From assembly GCA_029932445.1 (NCBI GenBank), contig JAOZQB010000081.1:1-12038 (forward strand): a stretch of DNA of 12,038 bases, in the 5' to 3' direction. A program made the translations under genes and the position numbers. This document shows, one piece after another, positions 1 to 6,900 of the stretch. Below the pieces are notes generated by a model. The model did not search any database. It was given only the letters and a program-made list of their open reading frames with translations, and was not told the origin of the DNA. Origin of the DNA: Bacteroidales bacterium (GTDB lineage: Bacteria; Bacteroidota; Bacteroidia; Bacteroidales; JAADGE01). Each line of letters begins with the position of its first letter. Position 1 is the first letter of the stretch.

Positions 1-240
1 ATGATTTCATCTCATGAAAATAAAACAAATTTATTGAATGAACTGAAACAAAATAATAGTCAACTTGAAACAGAAAACGAAACGTATAAACAAAAACTAA
101 AAGAAACGGAAGAAAAAACAGAGATTTTAAAAACAGCTAAAACAATCAGTTTATCTGAAGAAGATAAAACAGCAGTTAAAGAAAAAATAAATAAAATTGT
201 AAGAGAAATCGATAAAAGTATCGGCTTATTAAATGAATAA
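1..240 (+). CDS. Small coiled-coil protein upstream of zapA (possibly 5'-truncated by the window edge)
   Basis: The 79 visible residues are almost entirely helix-forming and rich in E, K, N and Q, with leucine spacing typical of a coiled coil (about residues 10-45). The C-terminal stretch, INKIVREIDKSIGLLNE, resembles the conserved tail (VREIDKCIALLN-like) of short uncharacterised proteins that, from memory, sit directly before zapA in many Bacteroidota. The stop is only 10 nt from the zapA start, so the two genes are probably co-transcribed and may act together at the division ring; that role is inference from position. The reading frame begins at base 1, so the true start could lie upstream. 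Related proteins seem somewhat longer at the N terminus. It recalls the ZapB idea (a small coiled coil paired with ZapA), but I see no sequence basis for calling it ZapB. Confidence 0.75.
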   Translation: MISSHENKTNLLNELKQNNSQLETENETYKQKLKETEEKTEILKTAKTISLSEEDKTAVKEKINKIVREIDKSIGLLNE

Positions 241-250
241 TATTTAAAGC

Positions 251-544
251 ATGGATGACAAATTATCTATAAAAATTAATATCGGGAATAAATATTATCC
301 TATGCGAATAAACAGGGGTGAAGAGGAAATAATCAGAAAATCGGCAAAGATAATTAACGACAAATTAACACAATATCAAAATAAATATGCCGAAAGAGAC
401 CCTTTTGATTTATTGGCAATGACATCCTTGCAATATGTAAAGCAATTTTTAGAATGTAATTCTAAAAATGATGTTTCTTCATTAAATGAAGAATTAAAAC
501 AAATTAATGAAGAACTTGAACACTTTATCGAACAAAATAAATAA
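251..544 (+). CDS. zapA: Cell division protein ZapA
   Basis: This 97-residue protein matches the ZapA family in length and layout. An N-terminal globular part (residues 1-45, starting DKLSIKINIGNKYYPMRI and followed by EEEIIRKSAKIINDKL) leads into a long helix (about 50-95) with the family-typical stretch DPFDLLAMTSLQYVKQFLE and then a coiled coil rich in glutamate and asparagine. ZapA proteins bind FtsZ and cross-link its filaments at the Z-ring in the cytoplasm. The start is the only reasonable ATG, 10 nt after the preceding stop. The zapA - small RNA - rny order downstream is conserved in Bacteroidota as I recall it, and zapA-ssrS adjacency is also known in proteobacteria. No strong ribosome-binding site is visible, which is normal in this phylum. 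Confidence 0.93.
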   Translation: MDDKLSIKINIGNKYYPMRINRGEEEIIRKSAKIINDKLTQYQNKYAERDPFDLLAMTSLQYVKQFLECNSKNDVSSLNEELKQINEELEHFIEQNK

Positions 545-553
545 GTTTTTTTC

Positions 554-584
554 TTGCATTTTAATAATAATTGTTGTATCTTTG
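554..584 (+). promoter_or_regulatory. Bacteroidota-type promoter for the small RNA after zapA
   Basis: A TTG at 554-556 and TATCTTTG at 577-584 match the Bacteroidota housekeeping consensus TTG / TAnnTTTG, with a 20-nt spacer inside the usual 19-21 range. Transcription should begin near 589-592, about 45 nt past the zapA stop, so the RNA downstream is expected to be an independent transcript and not a zapA 3' UTR. Confidence 0.8.
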
Positions 585-589
585 ATATA

Positions 590-781
590 TAAAATATAAG
601 GCATAAACGGCCCGTATATTTCTCAAAACTGTTTGTTAAGCTCAACACTAACAAATTGGAGTTAATGTTTATTTTTACGGAAGGCAGGTCGCAATTTTGA
701 TTTATCAAAATCCGAAATTTTCGGCGGTGAAAGTTTGAACTAAAAGGCAACTCCATAAATGCTCATTAAGGAGCTTTTTTT
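590..781 (+). ncRNA. ssrS: Probable 6S RNA
   Basis: About 190 nt lie between a consensus promoter and a T-run, with no open frame of interest and strong pairing potential. Visible helices are GTTTGTTA (631-638) with TAACAAAT (649-656), GGAGTT (658-663) with AACTCC (749-754), TTTTGA (695-700) with TCAAAA (705-710), and CCGAA (712-716) with TTCGG (720-724). The position between zapA and rny, the length and the independent promoter fit 6S RNA, which binds the RNA polymerase holoenzyme and dampens housekeeping transcription in stationary phase. The call rests mainly on synteny and size. I could not fold the whole RNA into the single long bulged hairpin of classical 6S, and competing helices exist (ATAAAC 603-608 with GTTTAT 667-672; CCGTA 612-616 with TACGG 676-680). 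The 5' end is inferred from the promoter. Confidence 0.7.
761..781 (+). terminator. Intrinsic terminator of the small RNA
   Basis: GCTC (761-764) and GAGC (771-774) form a short stem around a 6-nt loop, followed by seven T residues (775-781). Alternative pairing of CTCC (751-754) with GGAG (770-773) is possible. The stem is weak in isolation but the T-run and position agree with the end of the small RNA. It leaves about 50 nt of AT-rich leader before rny. Confidence 0.6.
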
Positions 782-831
782 AAATATTTGAGAGATTGCG
801 GGCTTTTTATTAATATAAAATGTAAAACACA

Positions 832-2391
832 ATGAATGAGATAATTATAATAGCCGGGGTGCTTGGTTTAGCATTGGGATTTTTTGCAGGTTACTTTTTG
901 AAATTAAAAGCAATGCATAAAAAAGCTTCAGAAATTGTTAAAGAAGCTGAAAATGAAGCAGAAGTCATAAAAAAAGAAAAAATTCTGCAAGCAAAAGAAA
1001 AATTTTTGCAACTGAAAGAAATGCATGAAAATGTAATCAGTGAAAAAAATGCAAAAATTGCAGAAACAGAAAATCGTGTAAAACAAAAAGAAAACAGTTT
1101 AAATATTCGAAAAGAAGAATTCAAAAGTAAATTAAAGGAATTTGAAATTTCAAAACAAGAAGTAGGCGCTGTCAGAGAAAATTTGACTAAACAACTTGAA
1201 ATTGTAGAGAAAAAGAATGAAGAACTGGAAAAATTAAGAAGACAGCATATTGAACAATTAGAAAATATTTCCGGTTTGTCGGTTGATGAAGCAAAATCGG
1301 AATTAATAAAATCATTAAAAGCCGAAGCTAAAACGGAAGCGATGGCACATATTAATGATATTATCGAAGAAGCTAAACTGACGGCAAATAAAGAAGCTAA
1401 AAAAATTATCGTAAAAACGATTCAACGAATCGGAACGGAATCTGCCATTGAAAATGCCGTAACGGTTTTTCATATTGACAGTGATGATATGAAAGGCCGA
1501 ATTATAGGAAGAGAAGGTCGTAATATCAGAGCACTTGAAGCAGCAACGGGTATTGAAATTATTGTTGATGATACACCCGAATCAATTGTTCTTTCAAGTT
1601 TTGATCCTATTCGCAGAGAAGTGGCAAGACTTGCTCTCCATCAATTAGTTACTGACGGACGTATTCATCCTGCAAGAATTGAAGAAGTAGTCGGCAGGAC
1701 GAAACAACAATTGGAAGAAGAAATTTTGGAAACCGGGAAGAAAACGGCAATTGACCTTGGTATTCACGGATTACACAGAGAAATTCTCCGATTGGTCGGA
1801 AAAATGAGATACCGTTCTTCTTACGGTCAAAATTTATTGCAACATTCACGTGAAGTGGCTAAATTATGTGCTGTAATGGCTTCTGAATTAGGCCTTAACG
1901 TTAAGCTTGCAAAACGAGCCGGATTATTGCACGATATCGGAAAAGTCCCTGATGAAGAAATTGAAATACCGCATGCAATTTACGGAATGAAATTAGCTGA
2001 ACGTTATAAAGAAAATCCCGAAGTTGTAAATGCAATCGGAGCACATCATGATGAAGTAGAAATGACCAGCTTAATTTCTCCTATCGTTCAAGTTTGTGAT
2101 GCTATTTCAGGGGCAAGACCGGGTGCCAGAAGAGAAGTTGCCGAATCGTATATTAAACGTATAAAAAAACTTGAAAGTTTGGCTGCAGAAGAACGCGGAG
2201 TTGTTAAAACTTATGCGATTCAAGCAGGAAGAGAATTAAGGGTAATTGTAGGAAGTGATAAAGTAACGGATAAGGAAATTGAAGAATTGTCATTTAACAT
2301 TGCTAAAAAAATTGAAGAAGAAATGACTTATCCCGGTCAAGTAAAAATTACGGTTATTCGTGAAGTTCGTGCAGTTCATTATGCTAAATAA
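832..2391 (+). CDS. rny: Ribonuclease Y
   Basis: This 519-residue endoribonuclease starts bulk mRNA decay from the inner face of the membrane. It has the full RNase Y architecture. A single N-terminal membrane helix (about residues 4-23, IIIIAGVLGLALGFFAGYF) is followed by a long charged coiled coil (25-200), a KH RNA-binding domain with GREGRNIRALEAATGIEI at 226-243, and an HD metal-dependent hydrolase domain. Within the HD domain I see H338 in LLQHSREVA, the signature H367-D368 in GLLHDIGK, HH at 405-406 in GAHHDE, and D423 in VCDAISGARPGARRE. The length is normal (family about 510-520). It is preceded by the 6S-like RNA and followed by its own intrinsic terminator. No clear TAnnTTTG promoter is seen in the 50-nt leader, so some transcription may read through from upstream. 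Confidence 0.97.
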   Translation: MNEIIIIAGVLGLALGFFAGYFLKLKAMHKKASEIVKEAENEAEVIKKEKILQAKEKFLQLKEMHENVISEKNAKIAETENRVKQKENSLNIRKEEFKSKLKEFEISKQEVGAVRENLTKQLEIVEKKNEELEKLRRQHIEQLENISGLSVDEAKSELIKSLKAEAKTEAMAHINDIIEEAKLTANKEAKKIIVKTIQRIGTESAIENAVTVFHIDSDDMKGRIIGREGRNIRALEAATGIEIIVDDTPESIVLSSFDPIRREVARLALHQLVTDGRIHPARIEEVVGRTKQQLEEEILETGKKTAIDLGIHGLHREILRLVGKMRYRSSYGQNLLQHSREVAKLCAVMASELGLNVKLAKRAGLLHDIGKVPDEEIEIPHAIYGMKLAERYKENPEVVNAIGAHHDEVEMTSLISPIVQVCDAISGARPGARREVAESYIKRIKKLESLAAEERGVVKTYAIQAGRELRVIVGSDKVTDKEIEELSFNIAKKIEEEMTYPGQVKITVIREVRAVHYAK

Positions 2392-2403
2392 TGTTTTAAA
2401 GGA

Positions 2404-2425
2404 GACGTATGAATTACGTCTTTTT
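2404..2425 (+). terminator. Intrinsic terminator after rny
   Basis: GACGTA (2404-2409) pairs perfectly with TACGTC (2415-2420) around a TGAAT loop, followed by TTTTTCTT. It begins 13 nt after the rny stop. It also decides the start of the next gene: an in-frame ATG at 2409 lies inside this hairpin and would add a hydrophobic leader absent from the aminotransferase family, so the ATG at 2457 is preferred. Confidence 0.8.
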
Positions 2426-2456
2426 CTTATTCTTAACAAAATATTACTTATTTAAA

Positions 2457-3587
2457 ATGAATAGAATACAAATGGTTGACCTGAAAGGTCAGTATCTTAA
2501 AATTAAAAATGAAGTAAATGATTCGATAGCGGAAGTTATTGAATCATCTGCTTTTATTAACGGACCGAAAGTAAAACAGTTTCAACAGAATCTGGAAAAC
2601 TATCTTTCCGTAAAACATGTGATTCCTTGCGGTAACGGAACAGATGCACTGCAAATAGCTTTAATGGCTTTAGGTTTAAAACCGGGTGATGAAGTTATTA
2701 CGGCAAATTTTACATTTATTGCTACGGTTGAAGTTGTTGCATTGTTGGGATTGAAATTGAAATTGGTTGATGTTGACCCCGAAACCTTTAATCTTAACGT
2801 TAAACAAGTTGAAGAATCCGTAAGCCCTGATACAAAAGCAATTGTTCCTGTTCATGTTTTCGGGCAAGGAGCAAATATGGAGGAAATATTACGAATTGCC
2901 GAAAAAAATAATCTTTTTGTTATTGAAGATACGGCACAAGCAATCGGTGCTGATTATATGTTTGATAACGGAACAAAAAAGAAACTCGGAACAATCGGAA
3001 CTGTCGGATGTACTTCTTTTTTCCCTTCAAAGAATTTAGGATGTTACGGGGATGGAGGTGCTTTATATACCAATGACGATAAACTTGCCGGAAAAATTCG
3101 CCAAATTGCAAATCACGGCTCAAAAGTGAAATATTTTCATGATGAAATCGGAGTAAATTCAAGATTAGATTCAATTCAAGCTGCAATCTTAAATGTTAAG
3201 CTCAATTATCTCGATGATTATATTGCTGCTCGTCAAAAAGCGGCTGATTTTTATGATTCTGCATTCAAAAATCACCCGAATATTATCATACCGATAAGAG
3301 ATAAAAAAACAACACATGTTTTTCATCAATATACAATTAAAGTGAAGAATATTGACAGAGACGGCTTAAAAGAATTTTTGAATGAGAATGATATTCCTGC
3401 AATGATCTATTATCCGTATCCTTTGCATCTTCAAAATGCATATAAATATTTGGGATATAAAGAGAATGATTTTCCGGTAACTGAAGAATTATCAAAAGTT
3501 GTTTTATCTTTGCCGATGCATACCGAATTATCGGAAGATCAATTAAAATACATCACTGAAAAAGTTTTGGAATATGCCGGAAAATAA
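2457..3587 (+). CDS. wbpE: DegT/DnrJ/EryC1/StrS aminotransferase, WbpE-type
   Basis: This is a PLP-dependent sugar aminotransferase of 376 residues. By analogy with WbpE it would convert the 3-keto intermediate of UDP-GlcNAc uronate into the 3-amino sugar, using glutamate. Family landmarks are IQMVDLKGQY at the N terminus, SSAFINGPKVKQFQQNLE, GNGTDAL (59-65, phosphate binding), EDTAQAIGA (from 157; the Asp contacts the PLP pyridine), and SFFPSKNLGCYGDGGA, whose K192 is the expected PLP Schiff-base lysine. HQYTIKV and IYYPYPLHLQ lie near the C terminus. The start at 2457 (MNRIQMVDL) is chosen over an in-frame ATG at 2409 because the latter lies in the rny terminator hairpin. The 3' end overlaps the acetyltransferase by 14 nt, so translation of the two is probably coupled. 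The WbpE assignment within this large family depends on the neighbouring wbpD, wbpB and dehydrogenase genes. Confidence 0.9.
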   Translation: MNRIQMVDLKGQYLKIKNEVNDSIAEVIESSAFINGPKVKQFQQNLENYLSVKHVIPCGNGTDALQIALMALGLKPGDEVITANFTFIATVEVVALLGLKLKLVDVDPETFNLNVKQVEESVSPDTKAIVPVHVFGQGANMEEILRIAEKNNLFVIEDTAQAIGADYMFDNGTKKKLGTIGTVGCTSFFPSKNLGCYGDGGALYTNDDKLAGKIRQIANHGSKVKYFHDEIGVNSRLDSIQAAILNVKLNYLDDYIAARQKAADFYDSAFKNHPNIIIPIRDKKTTHVFHQYTIKVKNIDRDGLKEFLNENDIPAMIYYPYPLHLQNAYKYLGYKENDFPVTEELSKVVLSLPMHTELSEDQLKYITEKVLEYAGK

Positions 3588-4164
3588 GAATTATTTTGCT
3601 CACGAAACTGCTGTAATTGATAATAATTGCGAAATTGGAGAAGGTACAAAAATTTGGCATTTTTCTCATATTATGTCGAATTGTAAAATCGGCGAAAAAT
3701 GCAATATCGGTCAAAATGTGGTTGTGTCACCGGAAGTTGTTCTCGGAAAGAATGTTAAAATTCAAAATAATGTTTCCGTCTATACCGGAGTCATTTGTGA
3801 AAATGATGTTTTTCTCGGTCCTTCAATGGTTTTTACGAATGTTACAAATCCGAGAAGTGCCGTTATTCGTAAAGGAGAATATGAAACAACAATCGTAAAA
3901 CAAGGCGCATCAATAGGTGCAAATGCAACCATTGTTTGCGGACATAATATCGGACGATTTGCTTTTATCGGTGCCGGAGCCGTTGTAACAAAAGAAGTTA
4001 AAGATTATGCTCTGGTCGTAGGAAATCCGGCAAAACAAATCGGATGGATGAGCGAATTCGGTCATCGGTTAAACTTTAATAATGAAGGAATTGCTCTTTG
4101 TCCTGAAAGCAATGAAAAATATAAATTAGAAAATGAAAAAGTGATTAAATTAATTGATAATTGA
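3574..4164 (+). CDS. wbpD: UDP-3-amino-GlcNAc uronate N-acetyltransferase, WbpD-type
   Basis: This 196-residue left-handed beta-helix acetyltransferase should transfer acetyl from acetyl-CoA to the 3-amino group of UDP-2-acetamido-3-amino-2,3-dideoxyglucuronate. Hexapeptide repeats run from about residue 8 to 150 (for example VIDNNCEIGEGTKIWHFSHI, NVKIQNNVSVYTGV, GASIGANATIVCG, FAFIGAGAVVTKEV). Stretches typical of WbpD/WlbB are IQNNVSVY (63-70), GPSMVFTNVTNPRS (82-95) and NPAKQIGWMSEFG (151-163). The start overlaps the aminotransferase end by 14 nt, and the next methionine is at residue 34, inside the helix repeats, so the overlap start is secure. The stop is TGA immediately followed by in-frame TAA, and it falls within the inverted repeat bounding the interrupted gene downstream. 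The last few residues may therefore derive from that insertion. Confidence 0.93.
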   Translation: MPENKNYFAHETAVIDNNCEIGEGTKIWHFSHIMSNCKIGEKCNIGQNVVVSPEVVLGKNVKIQNNVSVYTGVICENDVFLGPSMVFTNVTNPRSAVIRKGEYETTIVKQGASIGANATIVCGHNIGRFAFIGAGAVVTKEVKDYALVVGNPAKQIGWMSEFGHRLNFNNEGIALCPESNEKYKLENEKVIKLIDN

Positions 4165-4183
4165 TAATTTACAATTGATAATT
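4160..4183 (+). repeat. Left 24-nt imperfect inverted repeat flanking the four-helix-bundle gene
   Basis: Bases 4160-4183 (ATTGATAATTTACAATTGAT...) are the reverse complement of 4540-4563 at 21 of 24 positions by my count. The repeat contains the wbpD stop codon and ends 1 nt before the start of the interrupted gene. It may be an insertion boundary or part of a transcript-level hairpin. Confidence 0.75.
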
Positions 4184-4184
4184 G

Positions 4185-4541
4185 ATGAAAGAGAATGTTA
4201 TTAAGGATAAGAGTTTCGATTTTGCATTGAGGATTATTAATTTATATAAATATCTTTCGGAAGAAAAAAAAGAATATGTTTTAAGTAAACAATTATTACG
4301 TTCATGAACTTCTGTAGGTGCAAATATAAGGGAATCCGAACATGCGGAAAGTAAAAATGATTTTATTCATAAATTATCAATATCATTAAAAGAAGCAAAT
4401 GAATCTCATTATTGGATAGAGTTACTTTATAAATCTGATTATATCAAAAAAAAAGAATATATCTCAATTTCAAATGATATCAATGAAATTTTAAAAATAT
4501 TAATTTCAATAATTAAAACAAGTAAGAAAAATAATAATTAA
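4185..4541 (+). pseudogene. Four-helix-bundle (23S rRNA IVS-type) protein gene interrupted by TGA
   Basis: The frame encodes MKENVIKDKSFDFALRIINL, YKYLSEEKKEYVLSKQLLRS, a TGA stop at 4305-4307, then TSVGANIRESEHAESKNDFI, HKLSISLKEANESHYWIELL and so on to TAA at 4539-4541. Intact it would be 118 residues, the normal size for the four-helix-bundle family related to proteins encoded in 23S rRNA intervening sequences (TIGR02436/PF05635-like). The family motif here is LLRSGTSIGANIREA, so the stop replaces a glycine and fits a single GGA-to-TGA change. No other disruption exists and both halves remain well conserved, so the lesion is recent, is a sequencing error, or is read through. The family's biochemical role is unknown; a ring-forming homologue (Avd) works with diversity-generating retroelements, but none is seen here. 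The gene splits the nucleotide-sugar cassette between wbpD and wbpB. Confidence 0.85.
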
Positions 4542-4563
4542 TTATCAATTGTTAATTATTCAT
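4540..4563 (+). repeat. Right 24-nt imperfect inverted repeat flanking the four-helix-bundle gene
   Basis: This is the partner of 4160-4183. It starts within the TAA stop of the interrupted gene and ends 14 nt before wbpB. Mismatches to the reverse complement of the left arm are confined to three positions near the 3' end. The core AATTATCAATT also occurs at 8315-8325 in another intergenic region of the window. Confidence 0.75.
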
Positions 4564-4577
4564 TATACATTTATTAT

Positions 4578-5519
4578 ATGAAAAATTTCGCATTAATCGG
4601 TGCTGCCGGATACATTGCCGTAAGACACATGCAAGCCATAAAAGAAACACAAAATAATCTGATTGCCGCACTCGATAAATTTGACAGTGTAGGAATTATT
4701 GACAGTTATTTTCCCGAAGCGGATTTCTTTACGGAATTTGAACGTTTCGACAGACATATTGACAAATTACGTCATAACGAAAACAAACAAATTGATTATG
4801 TAAGCATTTGTACTCCGAATTATTTACACGATTCTCATATCCGTTTTGCCTTAAAGCAACAAGCCGAAGCTATTTGTGAAAAACCGTTGGTACTAAATCC
4901 ATGGAATGTGGATGCTCTTCAGGAAGTAGAAAAAGAAACCGGAAAAAAAATTAATAATATTTTGCAATTACGTTTACATTCGAGTATCATTAAATTGAAA
5001 AAAGAAGTTGAAAATGCACCGAAAGATAAAGTATTTGACATTGATTTAACTTATTTAACTTCACGCGGTCGTTGGTATTTTATAAGTTGGAAAGGTGATA
5101 TGCAAAAATCCGGCGGTGTTGCCACAAATATAGGAGTGCATTTTTTCGATATGCTTTCTTGGATTTTTGGTGAGGTTCAAGAAAATATCGTTCATGTTTC
5201 CGAAGAATCAACAGCTGCAGGTTATTTAAAATTAAAACGTGCAAATGTTCGTTGGTTTTTGAGTGTGGACTATAAAAATATACCGGAAGACGTTAAGAAA
5301 AAGCAACAAAGAACTTATCGTTCAATCACGGTTAACGGAAAAGAAATTGAATTCAGCGGCGGATTTACCGATTTGCATACCGTAAGTTATCAAGAAATTC
5401 TAAAAGGCAAAGGATTCGGTTTGGAAGATGTTCGTTCAACCATTCAAACGGTTTATAATATTCGAAATGCTTCACCGATAGGATTAAAAGGAAATTATCA
5501 CCCATTATTAAAGAAATAA
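4578..5519 (+). CDS. wbpB: UDP-N-acetylglucosaminuronate 3-dehydrogenase, WbpB-type
   Basis: This 313-residue Gfo/Idh/MocA-family NAD-dependent oxidoreductase has the strongest subfamily match in the cassette. From memory of P. aeruginosa WbpB (316 residues) the two share MKNFALIGAAGYIA.RHM, SVGIIDS, YVSIC.PNYLH, CEKPLV, the NILQLR region, SWKGD, GVATNIGVHF.DML, AGYL, VRWFLSV and YRSITVNG.E.EFS.GFTDLHT. The Rossmann glycine motif is at residues 8-11, the catalytic EKP lysine is K102, and H188 in GVHFFDM is the likely second active-site residue. It oxidises C3 of UDP-GlcNAc uronic acid; in characterised WbpB enzymes NAD stays bound and is recycled with 2-oxoglutarate. One visible difference is V15 where P. 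aeruginosa has proline (GYIAP). It lies just after the repeat-flanked insertion and 52 nt before the 6-dehydrogenase gene. Confidence 0.94.
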   Translation: MKNFALIGAAGYIAVRHMQAIKETQNNLIAALDKFDSVGIIDSYFPEADFFTEFERFDRHIDKLRHNENKQIDYVSICTPNYLHDSHIRFALKQQAEAICEKPLVLNPWNVDALQEVEKETGKKINNILQLRLHSSIIKLKKEVENAPKDKVFDIDLTYLTSRGRWYFISWKGDMQKSGGVATNIGVHFFDMLSWIFGEVQENIVHVSEESTAAGYLKLKRANVRWFLSVDYKNIPEDVKKKQQRTYRSITVNGKEIEFSGGFTDLHTVSYQEILKGKGFGLEDVRSTIQTVYNIRNASPIGLKGNYHPLLKK

Positions 5520-5571
5520 TACGAATTAAAAAAGTCAGAATATTCAAATTAAAATATTTAATTAAGATAAA

Positions 5572-6861
5572 ATGTATAATAAATTAATCAGAGATAAAGC
5601 TACCATTTCCGTAATAGGTCTTGGTTATGTCGGTCTGCCGATTGCCCTTGAGTTTTCAAAAATTATTAAAGTAATCGGATTTGATATCAATGCCGAGCGT
5701 GTTGATATGATGAAAAATCATATTGATCCGAGTAAAGAACTGTCATCGGAAGATTTTGAAGGAACAAATATTGTTTTTACATCTAATCCTGAAGATATTA
5801 AAGAAGCAGATTTTCATATCGTTGCCGTACCGACACCGATTAATGCATACAACCAACCGGATTTGACACCATTGCTCGGAGCTTGTCATATTGTAGGTAA
5901 GAATATTAAAAAAGGTGATTATGTGGTTTTTGAATCAACCGTTTATCCCGGCTGTACCGAAGAAGATTGTGTTCCGATTTTGGAAGAAGAATCAGGTTTA
6001 AAATATGTTGATGACTTTAAAGTCGGTTATTCACCGGAACGAATTAATCCGGGTGATAAAGTTCATACCCTGACAACAATTACAAAAATTGTTTCCGGAT
6101 GTGATGCCGAAGCTTTGGATAATATTGCTAAAATTTATGAAATTATTCTAAAAAACGGAACTCACAGAGCAAGTTCGATAAAAGTGGCTGAAGCAGCCAA
6201 AATAATTGAAAATACACAACGAGATGTGAATATTGCTTTGATGAACGAATTATCGATTATTTTCAATAAAATGGGCATTAATACTTATGAGGTGTTAGCA
6301 GCTGCCGGAACCAAATGGAATTTTTTGAAATTTTTCCCGGGTTTGGTCGGCGGGCATTGCATCGGTGTAGATCCGTATTATTTGGTTTATAAAGCAAAGA
6401 AATTGGGTTATCATCCGCACATTATCAATTCCGGTCGTTTTGTTAATGATTCAATGGGCGGCTACGTGGCTAAGCAAACGGTTAAACGAATTGCGGCGCA
6501 GGATAAAAATATCCGTAATGCAAAAGTGTTGATTATGGGATTTACGTTTAAAGAAAATGTCAGTGATATCCGAAATACAAAAGTGGCAACTATTATTAAT
6601 GAATTGGAAACGTATAAAGTTATTACCGATGTTGTGGATCCTTATGCTTCGGCAAAAGAAATGCAAAAAGAATACGGAATTGAATTAAAAGACAGTTATG
6701 CTTCTGATTATGATGCAATTATTGTTGCCGTAAATCATAAAGAATATTTTGATTTAGATGAAGAATTCTTTAAAAATCATACTTCCGAAAAAGGAATTGT
6801 AATTGATGTTAAGGGTTTTTTAAAAGATAAAATTACTTCAATGTTGTATTGGAGTTTGTAA
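5572..6861 (+). CDS. UDP-N-acetyl-hexosamine 6-dehydrogenase (WbpA role; TviB/WbpO-like)
   Basis: This 429-residue nucleotide-sugar dehydrogenase oxidises C6 of a UDP-sugar to the uronic acid with two NAD+. Motifs in order are the Rossmann GLGYVGLP (16-23), VAVPTPI (84-90), FESTVYPG (120-127, with E121), YSPERINPGD (153-162), KVAEAAKIIENTQRDVNIALMNE (204-226, with K210), GTKWNFLKFFPGLVGGHCIGVDPYYL (246-271, with catalytic C263) and GFTFKENVSDIRNTK (323-337, C-terminal domain). The WNFLKFFPGLVGGHCIGVDPYYL type resembles the TviB/WbpO/VipA subgroup (UDP-GlcNAc/GalNAc) more than P. aeruginosa WbpA. Its place beside wbpB, wbpE and wbpD nevertheless argues that it supplies UDP-GlcNAc uronate for this pathway. 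The N-terminal ATG at 5572 is the only start giving a complete Rossmann fold. It is the last gene of the plus-strand cassette. Confidence 0.92.
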   Translation: MYNKLIRDKATISVIGLGYVGLPIALEFSKIIKVIGFDINAERVDMMKNHIDPSKELSSEDFEGTNIVFTSNPEDIKEADFHIVAVPTPINAYNQPDLTPLLGACHIVGKNIKKGDYVVFESTVYPGCTEEDCVPILEEESGLKYVDDFKVGYSPERINPGDKVHTLTTITKIVSGCDAEALDNIAKIYEIILKNGTHRASSIKVAEAAKIIENTQRDVNIALMNELSIIFNKMGINTYEVLAAAGTKWNFLKFFPGLVGGHCIGVDPYYLVYKAKKLGYHPHIINSGRFVNDSMGGYVAKQTVKRIAAQDKNIRNAKVLIMGFTFKENVSDIRNTKVATIINELETYKVITDVVDPYASAKEMQKEYGIELKDSYASDYDAIIVAVNHKEYFDLDEEFFKNHTSEKGIVIDVKGFLKDKITSMLYWSL

Positions 6862-6900
6862 TTTCTTTATAATAATAAAGCTGTCTCAAAAACCTGTTTT

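Noticed and set aside
376..756. Minus-strand open frame across zapA and the small RNA
   Set aside because: It overlaps zapA and a structured RNA, has no family resemblance, and its composition reflects the complement of AT-rich coding DNA.
782..831. Riboswitch or promoter in the rny leader
   Set aside because: The stretch is only 50 nt, contains no TAnnTTTG match and no stable hairpin beyond the preceding terminator.
2409..2456. Longer N terminus for the aminotransferase beginning at the ATG at 2409
   Set aside because: This start lies inside the perfect GACGTA/TACGTC terminator hairpin of rny, and the extra 16 residues are hydrophobic filler absent from the family; the ATG at 2457 gives the expected N terminus.
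4305..4307. TGA as selenocysteine or genome-wide recoded glycine
   Set aside because: The expected residue is glycine and not cysteine, no SECIS-like stem was noticed after it, and other genes in the window end in TGA at normal family lengths.
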